From Flavobacterium sp. (GTDB lineage: Bacteria > Bacteroidota > Bacteroidia > Flavobacteriales > Flavobacteriaceae), in the NCBI RefSeq assembly GCF_013822155.1, contig NZ_PNJW01000004.1:1-64000 (forward strand): a DNA stretch of 64,000 bases. Direction: 5' to 3'. Each line of letters begins with the position of its first letter. Within the stretch, counting starts at the first letter, position 1. Shown piece after piece: positions 27,538-35,575 of this stretch. The notes under the pieces are model-generated. The model was not told the DNA's origin. It saw only the letters and a list, made by a program, of their open reading frames with translations, and did not search any database. The translations under genes and the position numbers were made by a program.

Positions 27538-28194
27538 TTAATTTTCAGCACTGGTGTAAACCGGGAATGTATAGCTAGTGCCATCTTCAAAGTCAACTTT
27601 TACACCAACCATTCCAAATTTATGATTTGCGATATACGTAATTTTATTGATTCCACTAACTCTATTTGAATTGCCTAATGTTGATTCCACTTGAATAGTT
27701 TTAATCATGTAAAAACCATAAGGATAATCATCAACACCGGTTTTACTGACAACGGTTCTAACGTTTCCTGATGTTCCGGCAGCATAAGTGTCGCCAACGG
27801 AAGAATCATATTTAACTAAAACGCCTGCTAAAGGACCGGTAACGCATTTAATGCCACCTGTTGTTTGTTGGATTTTTAAATTGTCAATAGAAACAGAATT
27901 ACCGTCAATTACCACACCGGGAAAATTGGAAATCATATTTTTCACTAACGTATTAGTTACAGTAGCTTGAGCACTATAGCTTGAAATTCCGTCTTCAAGG
28001 CTTTCAACTACTGCCGAAAAATCACTTACACCAGCAATTTCAGACGAACTTGAAGTTACAGTTACACCAACTAAACCCATCTCAGACTGAGTCCCAGTTA
28101 TGTCATTGGGATCATCTTTATCAACCAAATCATCACATGATACGCTTAAAATTCCTACAGAAAAGAACATAAGCAAGTTTACTAAATTTTTCAT
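27538..28194 (-). CDS. Exported lipoprotein of unknown function
   Basis: 218 residues with a lipoprotein signal (MKNLVNLLMFFSVGILSVSC, Cys20) followed by an acidic linker DDLVDKDDPND. The rest is predicted beta-rich, with many Val, Ser and Thr (VGVTVTSSSSEIAGVSDFSAV; KFGMVGVKVDFEDGTSYTFPVY). I recognise no domain. It has its own gap on both sides (181 bp upstream), so it is probably a single-gene unit. Confidence 0.65.
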   Translation of the reverse strand: MKNLVNLLMFFSVGILSVSCDDLVDKDDPNDITGTQSEMGLVGVTVTSSSSEIAGVSDFSAVVESLEDGISSYSAQATVTNTLVKNMISNFPGVVIDGNSVSIDNLKIQQTTGGIKCVTGPLAGVLVKYDSSVGDTYAAGTSGNVRTVVSKTGVDDYPYGFYMIKTIQVESTLGNSNRVSGINKITYIANHKFGMVGVKVDFEDGTSYTFPVYTSAEN

Positions 28195-28360
28195 GATATA
28201 TATTTTTAATAATTATGAAATATTAACTTTATCGCTATTAAAGTTAAGAAATTATCAAATTAAAACCTAATAAATTCAGCATAAAAAGAATGTTTGCCTC
28301 AATTAAATTAACTTAAAAAAATAAAAGCAATTCTTCTCTTTTTTATCTATTCACTTTTTA

Positions 28361-28368
28361 TATTTTTG
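28361..28368 (+). promoter_or_regulatory. Putative -7 box of glyS
   Basis: TATTTTTG matches TAnnTTTG and ends only 7 bases before the glyS ATG. The message would be nearly leaderless. Confidence 0.5.
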
Positions 28369-28375
28369 CACCATT

Positions 28376-29917
28376 ATGGCAAAACAAGAAGATAATTTTA
28401 AGAATGTAATTTCACACGCAAAAGAGTACGGATTCATTTTTCCGTCAAGTGAAATTTACGACGGTTTGAGTGCGGTATACGACTATGCTCAAAACGGAGC
28501 AGAATTAAAGAAAAATATCAGAGAATATTGGTGGAAATCAATGGTGCAAATGCACGAAAACATAGTAGGTATTGATGCTGCGATTTTTATGCATCCCACC
28601 ACTTGGAAAGCTTCCGGTCACGTAGACGCGTTTAATGACCCCTTGATTGACAACAAAGATTCCAAGAAAAGATACCGTGCTGATGTGTTGATTGAGGATT
28701 ATGCCGAAAAATTAAACCAAAAGGCACAAAATGAAATAGATAAAGCCAAAGAACGTTTTGGTGAAGCTTTTGACGAGGCACAATTTGTGGCAACTAATGC
28801 TCGTGTGATGGAATACAAAGCCAAACAACGTGAAATTTTGGAAAGAATGGCTCGTTCGTTGGGCAATGAAGATTTAGCCGATGTAAAAGCGTTAATTGAA
28901 GAATTAGAAATTGCTTGTCCGGAATCAGGATCAAGGAATTGGACCGAGGTTCGTCAGTTTAACTTGATGTTTGGGACAAAAATTGGTGCTTCTGCCGATT
29001 CTTCCATGGATTTATATTTACGCCCTGAAACAGCTCAGGGAATTTTTGTAAATTTTTTAAATGTTCAAAAATCGGGGAGAATGAAGATTCCGTTTGGAAT
29101 TGCTCAAACCGGAAAAGCGTTTAGAAACGAAATTGTAGCTCGTCAATTCATTTTCCGTATGCGTGAATTTGAACAGATGGAAATGCAGTTTTTTGTTAAA
29201 CCGGGCGAAGAGATGAAATGGTATGAATATTGGAAGGAAACCCGTTTAAAATGGCATTTGTCATTAGGTTTAGGAAGAGAAAATTACCGTTTTCACGACC
29301 ATGAAAAATTAGCTCACTATGCCAATGCAGCGGCAGATATTGAATTTAATTTTCCATTCGGATTTAAAGAATTGGAAGGAATTCACTCCAGAACCGACTT
29401 CGATTTGAAAGCTCACGAACAATATTCTGGCAAAAAATTGCAATATTTTGATACAGAGGAGAATAAAAATTATGTTCCATATGTAATAGAAACTTCGGTC
29501 GGTTTGGACCGTATGTTTTTGGCTGTTTTCGCCAATTCATTAACAGAAGAAACGTTAGAGGATGGTTCAACGAGAACAGTTTTACGTTTACCATCGGTTT
29601 TAGCACCAACCAAAGCGGCTGTTTTACCTTTAGTTAAGAAAGACGGTTTGCCTGAAATTTCAAGAAAGATTGTAGAAGAATTGAAGTGGGATTTCAACAT
29701 GGCATATGATGAAAAAGATGCTGTGGGTCGTCGTTACAGAAGACAAGATGCGTTGGGTACACCTTTTTGCATTACAGTTGACCACCAAACAGCAGAAGAT
29801 GAAACGGTTACTATTCGTCACCGTGATACCATGCAACAAGACCGTGTAAAAATTTCTGAGTTAAGAGACATTATTACAAACGATGTTTCCATGCGAAACT
29901 GGTTGATGAAAATGTAA
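28376..29917 (+). CDS. glyS: Glycine-tRNA ligase (single-chain class II type)
   Basis: It charges tRNA-Gly with glycine in the cytosol. The 513-residue protein is the alpha2 dimeric type. Visible features are the N-terminal KEYGFIFPSSEIYDGLSAVYDYAQNGAELK, class II motif 2 around FGIAQTGKAFRNEIVARQFIFRMREFEQMEMQFF, and motif 3 near YVIETSVGLDRMFLAVF. A C-terminal anticodon-binding domain starts at VLAPTKAAVLPLVKKD. Length and motifs are complete. It is a single-gene unit ending at a bidirectional terminator. Confidence 0.97.
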   Translation: MAKQEDNFKNVISHAKEYGFIFPSSEIYDGLSAVYDYAQNGAELKKNIREYWWKSMVQMHENIVGIDAAIFMHPTTWKASGHVDAFNDPLIDNKDSKKRYRADVLIEDYAEKLNQKAQNEIDKAKERFGEAFDEAQFVATNARVMEYKAKQREILERMARSLGNEDLADVKALIEELEIACPESGSRNWTEVRQFNLMFGTKIGASADSSMDLYLRPETAQGIFVNFLNVQKSGRMKIPFGIAQTGKAFRNEIVARQFIFRMREFEQMEMQFFVKPGEEMKWYEYWKETRLKWHLSLGLGRENYRFHDHEKLAHYANAAADIEFNFPFGFKELEGIHSRTDFDLKAHEQYSGKKLQYFDTEENKNYVPYVIETSVGLDRMFLAVFANSLTEETLEDGSTRTVLRLPSVLAPTKAAVLPLVKKDGLPEISRKIVEELKWDFNMAYDEKDAVGRRYRRQDALGTPFCITVDHQTAEDETVTIRHRDTMQQDRVKISELRDIITNDVSMRNWLMKM

Positions 29918-29940
29918 GTTTCCAAAATTTAAAATAAAAA

Positions 29941-29974
29941 AATCCCAAATTTCAAGTAATTGAAATTTGGGATT
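29941..29974. terminator. Bidirectional terminator between glyS and the barrel protein gene
   Basis: AATCCCAAATTTCAA pairs with TTGAAATTTGGGATT around GTAA, with A and T runs on both sides. It serves the convergent genes on each strand. Confidence 0.85.
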
Positions 29975-29982
29975 TTAATTTA

Positions 29983-30510
29983 TTAGAATCTATATCCAAC
30001 AGTTATACCACCTCTTCCAATAAATTCATAATCGCGAGTGTCATTGTATTCACTGAATAAGTTTCGGCCTACGCCGGCATTAATTTCAACAAGAACGCCT
30101 CTTTTAGAAACCCATTTTCCACCCACGCCGATACCAAAAGCAAAATCAGTGATAGTTTTGTTAGTATCTTGGTAATAACCATTATAATCATAAACATAGT
30201 CATCCACTTGATTTAACATACCAAAACCTTCCAGAAAAAATCCGGTTGCCGGTTTTTTACCAAAATAGAAACGATAATAAGGAGTAATAGAAAAAACGAC
30301 ATCTTGATCATTGGTGAAAGGAACATTTACACTAATTCCAATACCTGATTCTTCATTTAATAATCGCTCATAAGTGGCTTCAAAACTACCTAAAACTAAG
30401 AACAAGGCATTTCCTTTGAGTTCATTTCTTTTGAATTCCGGAATTTCATTTTCTTGTGCAAAAGACGAAAAGCCGGTCAGGCAAACAAGTAAAAAAAGTA
30501 TTTTTCTCAT
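29983..30510 (-). CDS. Small outer-membrane beta-barrel protein
   Basis: 175 residues from ATG 30510, which gives a clear signal peptide (MRKILFLLVCLTGFSSFAQ). An upstream in-frame ATG at 30606 would bury this signal behind 32 residues and is rejected. The mature part alternates aromatic and polar residues in strands (GNALFLVLGSFEATYERLL, FSITPYYRFYFG, FAFGIGVGGKW) and ends in GGITVGYRF, a barrel-type terminal Phe. The function is unknown. Confidence 0.7.
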   Translation of the reverse strand: MRKILFLLVCLTGFSSFAQENEIPEFKRNELKGNALFLVLGSFEATYERLLNEESGIGISVNVPFTNDQDVVFSITPYYRFYFGKKPATGFFLEGFGMLNQVDDYVYDYNGYYQDTNKTITDFAFGIGVGGKWVSKRGVLVEINAGVGRNLFSEYNDTRDYEFIGRGGITVGYRF

Positions 30511-30735
30511 GATTTGTTGATTTATTTTTTTACGAAAGTAACAAATACTATACCATGTTTTGTGTAAAATTTTGTGAAAATTCTTTATTTTTTGATTTAA
30601 TTCCATTCTACAAAAGAACTCTTTTTTTAAATCCCTTTTATTTTCTGAAAAAAGTGTGATACTAGTTTTTAATCGGAAATTTTTGCGTGTTATCGAAACG
30701 ATTAAAAATTGCTTTTAAAAGCTTATTTTTTAACT

Positions 30736-30743
30736 TATGTTTG
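30736..30743 (+). promoter_or_regulatory. Putative -7 box upstream of the LytTR gene
   Basis: TATGTTTG matches TAnnTTTG. It lies about 175 bases before the LytTR ATG and about 125 before the terminator stem. Confidence 0.4.
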
Positions 30744-30867
30744 TTAATAATTATATTGATTCGGACAAATATCTCCCAATAATTATAAGTAAAATTGTTA
30801 AAGTGTAAAACTGCCCCTTGTTTTTACGCAAATAACCTACAAATCAGCATAATATAACAAAAAACAG

Positions 30868-30901
30868 AACGAAAGGTTGTTGGTGCTTCCTTCGTTTTTT
30901 A
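30868..30901 (+). terminator. Intrinsic terminator immediately before the LytTR gene
   Basis: AACGAAAGG pairs with CCTTCGTT, with one bulged A and a loop of about 12, followed by a run of T. Its T-run ends about 17 bases before the ATG at 30919, an unusual place for a simple terminator. Confidence 0.65.
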
Positions 30902-30918
30902 TTTGATTTGATAGGTTT

Positions 30919-32031
30919 ATGAAGTATTCATATATCATTCTCGACGATGATACTAAAAGTATTTTGAAAATACAGTCCGTAATGGAAAGTTTTTCGAATT
31001 TTACACTTTTAGGCTCAGCTACACAGTATGATGATGCTTTAAACTTAGTCTTAGAATATCAACCTGATTTTGTTTTCCTGGAAATCAATCCAATTTCCAC
31101 TTCTTCCAGTCTTTCTTTGTTGTTAATCAATGAATTACATCGATATTTAAAAAAAACACCAAAAATTATTGCCATTTCACATGATTCTTCCAAAGCATTT
31201 GAAGCAGTAAAATATGATGTGTTGGATTTTTTGATTAAACCATTTGCAATTAGCGATGTTCGTAAAGCCTTATTGCGATTTGAAAAAACCATTGATGTTC
31301 CCGTAATTCGTTTAAATCCTGAGCCACGTAAACTTCAAGAGTTTAAAAATAGTGAACCGGAAGAAGCGTTTTTAAAGGAGAAGGAAATATCACACCAACC
31401 AATTTCACTAAAAGAGGAAACTATTTCCGATAAACCACTAAATGATGAGTTATTTTCGCTTTTAAGAAATGAAATAGCAGGACTTAAAGAGGCACTTCTG
31501 GAAATGGCTAGTAGCCAGAAATCAGAGGTGAATTCAGAGCTTATTGTTAATCAACTTGTAAAAACGATTGAAGAGCATTTGCCTCAAGACAATATTACAG
31601 TTGATTTAGAGCCATTGCTTTCAGAAATTAAAACGATTTCAAAAGATTCTTCTTTAAATACCAAAGTAAAAGAAGAAGTAAGCCGGAATTTAATTTGCAT
31701 AAAATCGTATGGTGATTATCGCTTTTTAGAGTTAGACGAAATTGCTTTTTTGAAGGCTGATAATAATTCTACGGATATCACCATGAATAATGGAGAAGTC
31801 ATTATAGCATTCAAAACATTAAAATATTTTGAAGAAAATCTGCCTAATTACTTCTTTAGAATTCACAACAGCTATATTGTCAACAAAAATTATGTTTCAA
31901 GAGTTCACACGGGAAATACAGTTTGTTACATAAAAAACACGAAAACACAACTTCCGTTTTCAAAGAGTTATAAAGAGAATGTTGAACTAATTATTGCCCA
32001 ATTAGCGGGGTCAGATTTTAAAGACATTTAA
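30919..32031 (+). CDS. LytTR-family response regulator with Glu in place of the phospho-acceptor Asp
   Basis: A 370-residue transcription regulator. The N-terminal receiver-like domain (about 1-122) keeps the acidic pocket (LDDDT, residues 9-12), the Ser/Thr position (AISHDS, Ser87) and Lys107 in LIKPF. The expected phospho-acceptor Asp is Glu55 (FVFLEINP), so it is probably not phosphorylated and may be fixed in an active-like state. Residues 130-255 are an acidic, partly coiled linker. The C-terminal LytTR DNA-binding domain spans about 258-362 (NLICIKSYGDYRFLELDEIAFLKADNNSTDI, FFRIHNSYIVNKNYVSRV). No histidine kinase is adjacent in the same transcript. It is a good candidate to bind the 22-bp-spaced sites near 35.5 and 35.8 kb. 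Confidence 0.88.
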   Translation: MKYSYIILDDDTKSILKIQSVMESFSNFTLLGSATQYDDALNLVLEYQPDFVFLEINPISTSSSLSLLLINELHRYLKKTPKIIAISHDSSKAFEAVKYDVLDFLIKPFAISDVRKALLRFEKTIDVPVIRLNPEPRKLQEFKNSEPEEAFLKEKEISHQPISLKEETISDKPLNDELFSLLRNEIAGLKEALLEMASSQKSEVNSELIVNQLVKTIEEHLPQDNITVDLEPLLSEIKTISKDSSLNTKVKEEVSRNLICIKSYGDYRFLELDEIAFLKADNNSTDITMNNGEVIIAFKTLKYFEENLPNYFFRIHNSYIVNKNYVSRVHTGNTVCYIKNTKTQLPFSKSYKENVELIIAQLAGSDFKDI

Positions 32032-32261
32032 AACACTCTATTCTACCAAGATTTAATACCAATCCACACCCAAACGGATTACACTCACCATTCACCCCTT
32101 GATTTTATTGGCTGTACGAGAGATGCACTATACTTTTACATCGTGAATGAAAGGTGTCCCCACGTTAGGCAGTCATCTTTCTACATAATAAGAATAGCAT
32201 ACCGTTTTTAAAGAATAGCACCAAAAATTTATTTACGAAATAACTTAAAACACAAAATACC
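32032..32261. promoter_or_regulatory. Upstream region and leader of the repeat-protein gene
   Basis: This 230-bp gap holds no ORF. It contains TATACTTTTACATCG (32129-32143), identical over 15 bases to the element ahead of the first non-coding unit at 35561. Transcription from it would give a leader of about 120 nt. Several ACC trinucleotides lie upstream (32045, 32058, 32068, 32087, 32094), but I find no clean 22-bp array like those at 35.5 and 35.8 kb. Confidence 0.5.
32129..32143 (+). promoter_or_regulatory. Shared promoter-like 15-mer of the repeat-protein gene
   Basis: TATACTTTTACATCG is repeated exactly at 35561-35575, and a variant TATCTTTACATC occurs at 35853-35864. The core TAnnTTTA fits a -7 element with the final G replaced by A. 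I infer a common promoter type. Confidence 0.55.
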
Positions 32262-32666
32262 ATGAAGACATTATTTGCATTTTTAGGATTGTTTATGTTT
32301 GCTTCTGTTTCTTCAACAGATTTAACTGAAAGCACAATAACAAGTAACGAACCTCAGTTAATGGAAACTGGAGAATACTCGACAAGTCCTTCTAAAAAGA
32401 GAGATTTAGTTATGGATACTGAAACTGGAGAATATTCAACAAGTCCATGGAAAAAGAGAGATTTGCCATATGCATCAGAAGCAACATCTGAGACTGGAGA
32501 GTATTCAACAAGTCCTTCCAAAAAGAGAGATTTAGTGATGGCTACTGAAACCGGAGAATATTCAACAAGTCCATGGAAAAAGAGAGATTTGCCTTATTCA
32601 ACAGAAGTTACTTCTGAAACTGGAGAATATTCTACAAGTCCATCCAAAAAGAGAGATTTAGTTTAA
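32262..32666 (+). CDS. Secreted tandem-repeat protein, possible peptide precursor
   Basis: 134 residues with a signal peptide (MKTLFAFLGLFMFASVSS) and no lipobox. After a short Thr/Ser/Glu-rich stretch it consists of five copies of ETGEYSTSPxKKRDL, starting at residues 35, 54, 77, 96 and 119. The variable residue alternates Ser-Trp-Ser-Trp-Ser and spacing alternates 19 and 23. The real unit is therefore a 42-residue pair, present two and a half times. Copies differ at synonymous positions (ACT/ACC, TCG/TCA/TCT, TCT/TCC) while the peptide stays fixed, suggesting selection on protein. Each core carries KKR, a possible cleavage site, so a multi-copy peptide precursor is one reading; a repetitive surface protein is another. 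It has its own promoter-like element and terminator. I recognise no family. Confidence 0.75.
   Translation: MKTLFAFLGLFMFASVSSTDLTESTITSNEPQLMETGEYSTSPSKKRDLVMDTETGEYSTSPWKKRDLPYASEATSETGEYSTSPSKKRDLVMATETGEYSTSPWKKRDLPYSTEVTSETGEYSTSPSKKRDLV
32358..32663 (+). repeat. Tandem coding repeat: 57- and 69-bp units alternating (126-bp higher-order unit)
   Basis: Five DNA copies each encode ETGEYSTSPxKKRDL. S-type units (57 bp) alternate with W-type units (69 bp), giving a 126-bp period repeated two and a half times. The third-position differences between copies argue against a very recent expansion. Confidence 0.85.
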
Positions 32667-32692
32667 ACCTCCAAACTATATAAAATATATTT

Positions 32693-32721
32693 AAGACTAC
32701 TTTTTAAAGTAGTCTTTTTTT
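32693..32721 (+). terminator. Terminator of the repeat-protein gene
   Basis: AAGACTAC pairs with GTAGTCTT around TTTTTAAA and runs into a long T tract. It isolates the repeat gene from the kinase operon. Confidence 0.85.
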
Positions 32722-32727
32722 TTTATT

Positions 32728-32735
32728 TATATTTG
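32728..32735 (+). promoter_or_regulatory. Putative -7 box of the sensor-kinase operon
   Basis: TATATTTG matches TAnnTTTG and ends 21 bases before the chosen TTG start at 32757. An alternative TTG at 32733 lies inside this box and is therefore unlikely. Confidence 0.55.
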
Positions 32736-32756
32736 GCTTGCCTTAATTTACACAAC

Positions 32757-34799
32757 TTGAAAAAAAGAACGTTACTTTTAGCCTTTGTCTTTGTTTTTTT
32801 GGTGCATTGTTCCGATAATAAAAACACTTTTTCGGATAATTCAAAAAAACAAGATTCTCTCGCAATATTCTTAGACAATGCATTTGACGAGAATTTAAAT
32901 TTTAATGAACGTTACTCAAATAATGGTAAAGCCCTAAAAATAGTTGAGACCCTTCCAAATGATTCCAATAATCGTAAAAATTACTTAAGAGTTTCAATAC
33001 GTTATTTTAATTTAAATAAATTTGATGACTTTAAGAATACAACCGAAAAAGCTAAAAACCTATCAATAGAAGTAAATGACACTATTAATTTAGCAAGAGC
33101 TTATGCTTTTTTAGGGGATTATTATAAAAAAATAACTAAAAGTGACAGTGCCTTTTTATATTACAATCAGGCAGAGAAAGAGTACATAAAATTAAAAGAC
33201 AACCTCAAGATTGGGGAGATGTATTTAAACAAAGCAGAAATCCAATTTAATAATCGTGATTTTAGAGGAGCAGAAAATACGGCTTATATTGCGATGAAGT
33301 TTTTACGGTTGGGAAAAGACAGTTATTTAGAATACCAGGCTTTAAGTCTAATCGGGATGTGTTTGACGGAACTGACAGAATATGATAATGCTATTGACTT
33401 TCATAAAAAAGCGTTACTTATCGTTGACCGAAATGAAATTCCAACCTTTATGCAAAGAAGAGCGAGTACGCTCAACAATATAGGATTAATTTATAAAAAT
33501 AAAAACGAATTTGCACTTGCATTACAGAATTTTAGAGCGGCATACAATGAGCCAAATTTGAATAAAGATGATCCAGCTCTATACGCTATGGTTTTAGATA
33601 ATCTTGCACATGCCAAGTTAAAAGAGAATGATTTTACAGATTTACCTGGTTCATTTTATACAGCTTTGAAGATTAGAGACAGTTTGAAAATTACAACCGG
33701 AATCATTGTTAACAAAATTCACATATCTGAATATTATGATGCTAAAAAGCAAAAAGACAGTGCGTTAAAATATGCCAATGAAGCACATAGTCTTGCATTA
33801 TCTTCAAACAGTATAGGACATCAGTTGTTAACTTTAAAGCAATTAGGAAATGTTGAAACTGAAAAAAGCAATTTTTATTCAAAAGAATATGTTAGTTTAA
33901 GTGATACCTTAATACAAACAGAAAGAAAGGTTAGTGAAAAATTTGCCCGAATTGAATTTGAAACAGATGAATTCAAGCGACAAAAAGAACAATTAACAAT
34001 TCAAAATCGAAATATTATTCTTTTTGCTTTGTTAGCATTTTTTATTGTTGTCTTGCTTTACATTATTCGAGATCAACGAAGTAGAAATGCCCGCTTTAAA
34101 CTTCGAGAAGCACAACAACGTGCAAATGAGGAAATTTATGCTTTGATGTTGAGTCAACAAAAAAAATTAGATGAAGTTGTTCAAAAAGAGAAACAACGAA
34201 TCGGTCAGGAGTTACATGATGGAGTTCTAGGCCGTTTGTTTGGGGCAAGGTTGAATTTGGACAGTTTAAATAAAAAAGACGATGAGCAGGCTGTTGCCGG
34301 AAGAAATCATTATATTTCAGAATTAAAAAATATAGAACAGGATATTCGAGAGATTTCTCATGAATTGAACAGGGAGAAATATGCCTTGATTAATAACTTT
34401 GTGGCCATCTTAACCAATTTATTTGAAGAACAGAAAACATTATCTGAAGATACTGATTTAAAGTACAATATTGATTCAGCTATTAAGTGGGACAAAGTGG
34501 GTAACAATATAAAAATTAATGTTTACCGCATTATTCAAGAGTCGTTACAAAATATTAATAAGTATGCATCGGCTAAAAACGTTTCTATTAATTTGATTAA
34601 AGATGCCGATAACCTGCACATCAATATAATTGATGATGGTGTTGGTTTTGATGTTGATAAAAAAAGTAAAGGAATTGGTTTGCAAAATATAGAATCTCGC
34701 GTAACTTCGTGCCACGGAACATTTGAATTAAAATCAAAAAAAGGAAAAGGAACAAGTATTGCCATTGATATACCATTAGAACAACAACCCACTACATAG
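32757..34799 (+). CDS. TPR-containing sensor histidine kinase (HisKA_3/NarX type)
   Basis: A membrane-bound kinase of about 680 residues from TTG 32757. This start gives a signal peptide KKRTLLLAFVFVFLVHC, whose Cys18 might be lipidated although His at -1 is atypical. The periplasmic part (about 40-400) is a run of TPR-like helix pairs (ARAYAFLGDYYKKITKSDSAFLYYNQAEK; RASTLNNIGLIYKNKNEFALALQNF). A membrane segment follows (IILFALLAFFIVVLLYIIRD), then a coiled coil and HisKA_3 with His487 (EKQRIGQELHDGVLGRLFG). The HATPase domain is NVYRIIQESLQNINKYA with IIDDGVGFD and GIGLQNIESRV. Its partner regulator starts 2 bases after its stop. The ligand is unknown; the secreted repeat protein next door is a candidate. 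Confidence 0.9.
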   Translation: MKKRTLLLAFVFVFLVHCSDNKNTFSDNSKKQDSLAIFLDNAFDENLNFNERYSNNGKALKIVETLPNDSNNRKNYLRVSIRYFNLNKFDDFKNTTEKAKNLSIEVNDTINLARAYAFLGDYYKKITKSDSAFLYYNQAEKEYIKLKDNLKIGEMYLNKAEIQFNNRDFRGAENTAYIAMKFLRLGKDSYLEYQALSLIGMCLTELTEYDNAIDFHKKALLIVDRNEIPTFMQRRASTLNNIGLIYKNKNEFALALQNFRAAYNEPNLNKDDPALYAMVLDNLAHAKLKENDFTDLPGSFYTALKIRDSLKITTGIIVNKIHISEYYDAKKQKDSALKYANEAHSLALSSNSIGHQLLTLKQLGNVETEKSNFYSKEYVSLSDTLIQTERKVSEKFARIEFETDEFKRQKEQLTIQNRNIILFALLAFFIVVLLYIIRDQRSRNARFKLREAQQRANEEIYALMLSQQKKLDEVVQKEKQRIGQELHDGVLGRLFGARLNLDSLNKKDDEQAVAGRNHYISELKNIEQDIREISHELNREKYALINNFVAILTNLFEEQKTLSEDTDLKYNIDSAIKWDKVGNNIKINVYRIIQESLQNINKYASAKNVSINLIKDADNLHINIIDDGVGFDVDKKSKGIGLQNIESRVTSCHGTFELKSKKGKGTSIAIDIPLEQQPTT

Positions 34800-34801
34800 C
34801 C

Positions 34802-35467
34802 ATGTCAAAAAATTACCAAATTATTATTGTTGATGATCATCCTTTCATCATTGAGGCCTACAAAAATGCTTTAAAAAGCTACAGTGCTAATAACTTTGAT
34901 TATACAACCACTCAGGCCAATAATTGTAAATCAGCTTATGAAATTATTACAACGGCATCACAACCGTTTGATATTGCATTTCTAGATATAAGTATGCCTC
35001 CCTATGAAGAAAAAAACATTATGTCAGGAGAGGATTTGGCTAAATTGCTTCGTAAGGTGATGCCTGATTGTAAAATCATCTTGTTGACCATGCACACCGA
35101 GTTAATCAAAATCAATTCAATTATTAAAGAAATTAATCCGAATGGACTAATTATTAAAAACGATTTGACCTTTGATGAATTATTGAATGCATTTAATAAA
35201 ATTTTAAATAATGATAATTATTACAGTCAAACGGTAGTAAAGTTTGTGAGTCAATCACAGTATGAAAATCTACAGGTTGATGAATTTGATAAACAAATAT
35301 TATTTCATTTATCTAAAGGAGTTAAAACAAAAGATCTTCCCAGTTATGTCCCACTTTCATTAAGTGCCATAGAAAAGCGAAAATTAAATTTGAAAGAAAT
35401 TCTTAGTGTAAAGGGAAGTAGTGATATAGAGCTTATTACAGAAGCAAAAAACAAGGGGTTGATTTAA
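34802..35467 (+). CDS. Response regulator (receiver plus LuxR-like C-terminal domain)
   Basis: 221 residues. The receiver domain has the acidic pair Asp11/Asp12 (IIIVDDHPF), phospho-acceptor Asp62 (AFLDISMP), Thr96 (LLTMHTE) and Lys119 (LIIKND), so it should accept phosphate. The C-terminal domain (about 155-221, VDEFDKQILFHLSKGVKTKDLPSYVPLSLSAIEKRKLNLKEIL) has the layout of a LuxR/NarL helix-turn-helix, but is divergent. It starts 2 bases after the kinase gene, and the two form a classic pair. Its stop lies within the terminator stem. Confidence 0.9.
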   Translation: MSKNYQIIIVDDHPFIIEAYKNALKSYSANNFDYTTTQANNCKSAYEIITTASQPFDIAFLDISMPPYEEKNIMSGEDLAKLLRKVMPDCKIILLTMHTELIKINSIIKEINPNGLIIKNDLTFDELLNAFNKILNNDNYYSQTVVKFVSQSQYENLQVDEFDKQILFHLSKGVKTKDLPSYVPLSLSAIEKRKLNLKEILSVKGSSDIELITEAKNKGLI

Positions 35468-35480
35468 TCACCCCTTTTTT
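35453..35480 (+). terminator. Terminator of the kinase/regulator operon
   Basis: AAGGGGTTGATT pairs with AATCACCCCTT, overlapping the stop codon, and is followed by a T tract. Confidence 0.8.
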
Positions 35481-35490
35481 ATTGGAACTT

Positions 35491-35545
35491 ACCGTAGTAA
35501 AATTGGCGTAAAACCTCATCCTTTTTTGTGGGAAACCGTAATTAA
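35491..35545 (+). promoter_or_regulatory. Three ACC-type half-sites at 22-bp spacing (array A), possible LytTR sites
   Basis: ACCGTAGTA (35491), ACCTCATCC (35513) and ACCGTAATT (35535) start exactly 22 bp apart. LytTR regulators bind 9-bp direct repeats separated by 12-13 bp, which is this spacing. The last site is 32 bp before the TTTACATC of the promoter-like element, as in array B (33 bp). Confidence 0.55.
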
Positions 35546-35560
35546 AGTATTGAAAATCAA

Positions 35561-35575
35561 TATACTTTTACATCG
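35561..35575 (+). promoter_or_regulatory. Promoter-like element of non-coding unit A
   Basis: TATACTTTTACATCG is identical to the element upstream of the repeat-protein gene at 32129. It lies directly after array A and before a conserved non-coding stretch that ends in a terminator. Confidence 0.55.

Larger units (their letters stand above)
30511..30918. other. 408-bp intergenic region with a leader and terminator ahead of the LytTR gene
   Basis: No gene is seen. A TAnnTTTG box (TATGTTTG, 30736-30743) could start a transcript of about 150 nt that reaches an intrinsic terminator at 30868-30901. That terminator lies 18 bases before the LytTR start codon. The region could be a regulatory leader (attenuator) or encode a short RNA. 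No ORF with a credible start lies in it. Confidence 0.5.

Noticed and set aside
30511..30918. Third member of the RNA A/B family upstream of the LytTR gene
   Set aside because: It shares only short A-rich words with A and B. ACCTAAGAAC and AAATACCACCC are absent, so I treat it as a separate leader.
32032..32128. 22-bp-spaced LytTR array ahead of the repeat-protein gene
   Set aside because: Several ACC words occur (32045, 32058, 32068, 32087, 32094), but no three are 22 bp apart and none reads ACCGTA.
32358..32663. CRISPR-like array
   Set aside because: The repeats are coding, alternate between two unit lengths, and differ at third codon positions. There are no unique spacers or cas genes.
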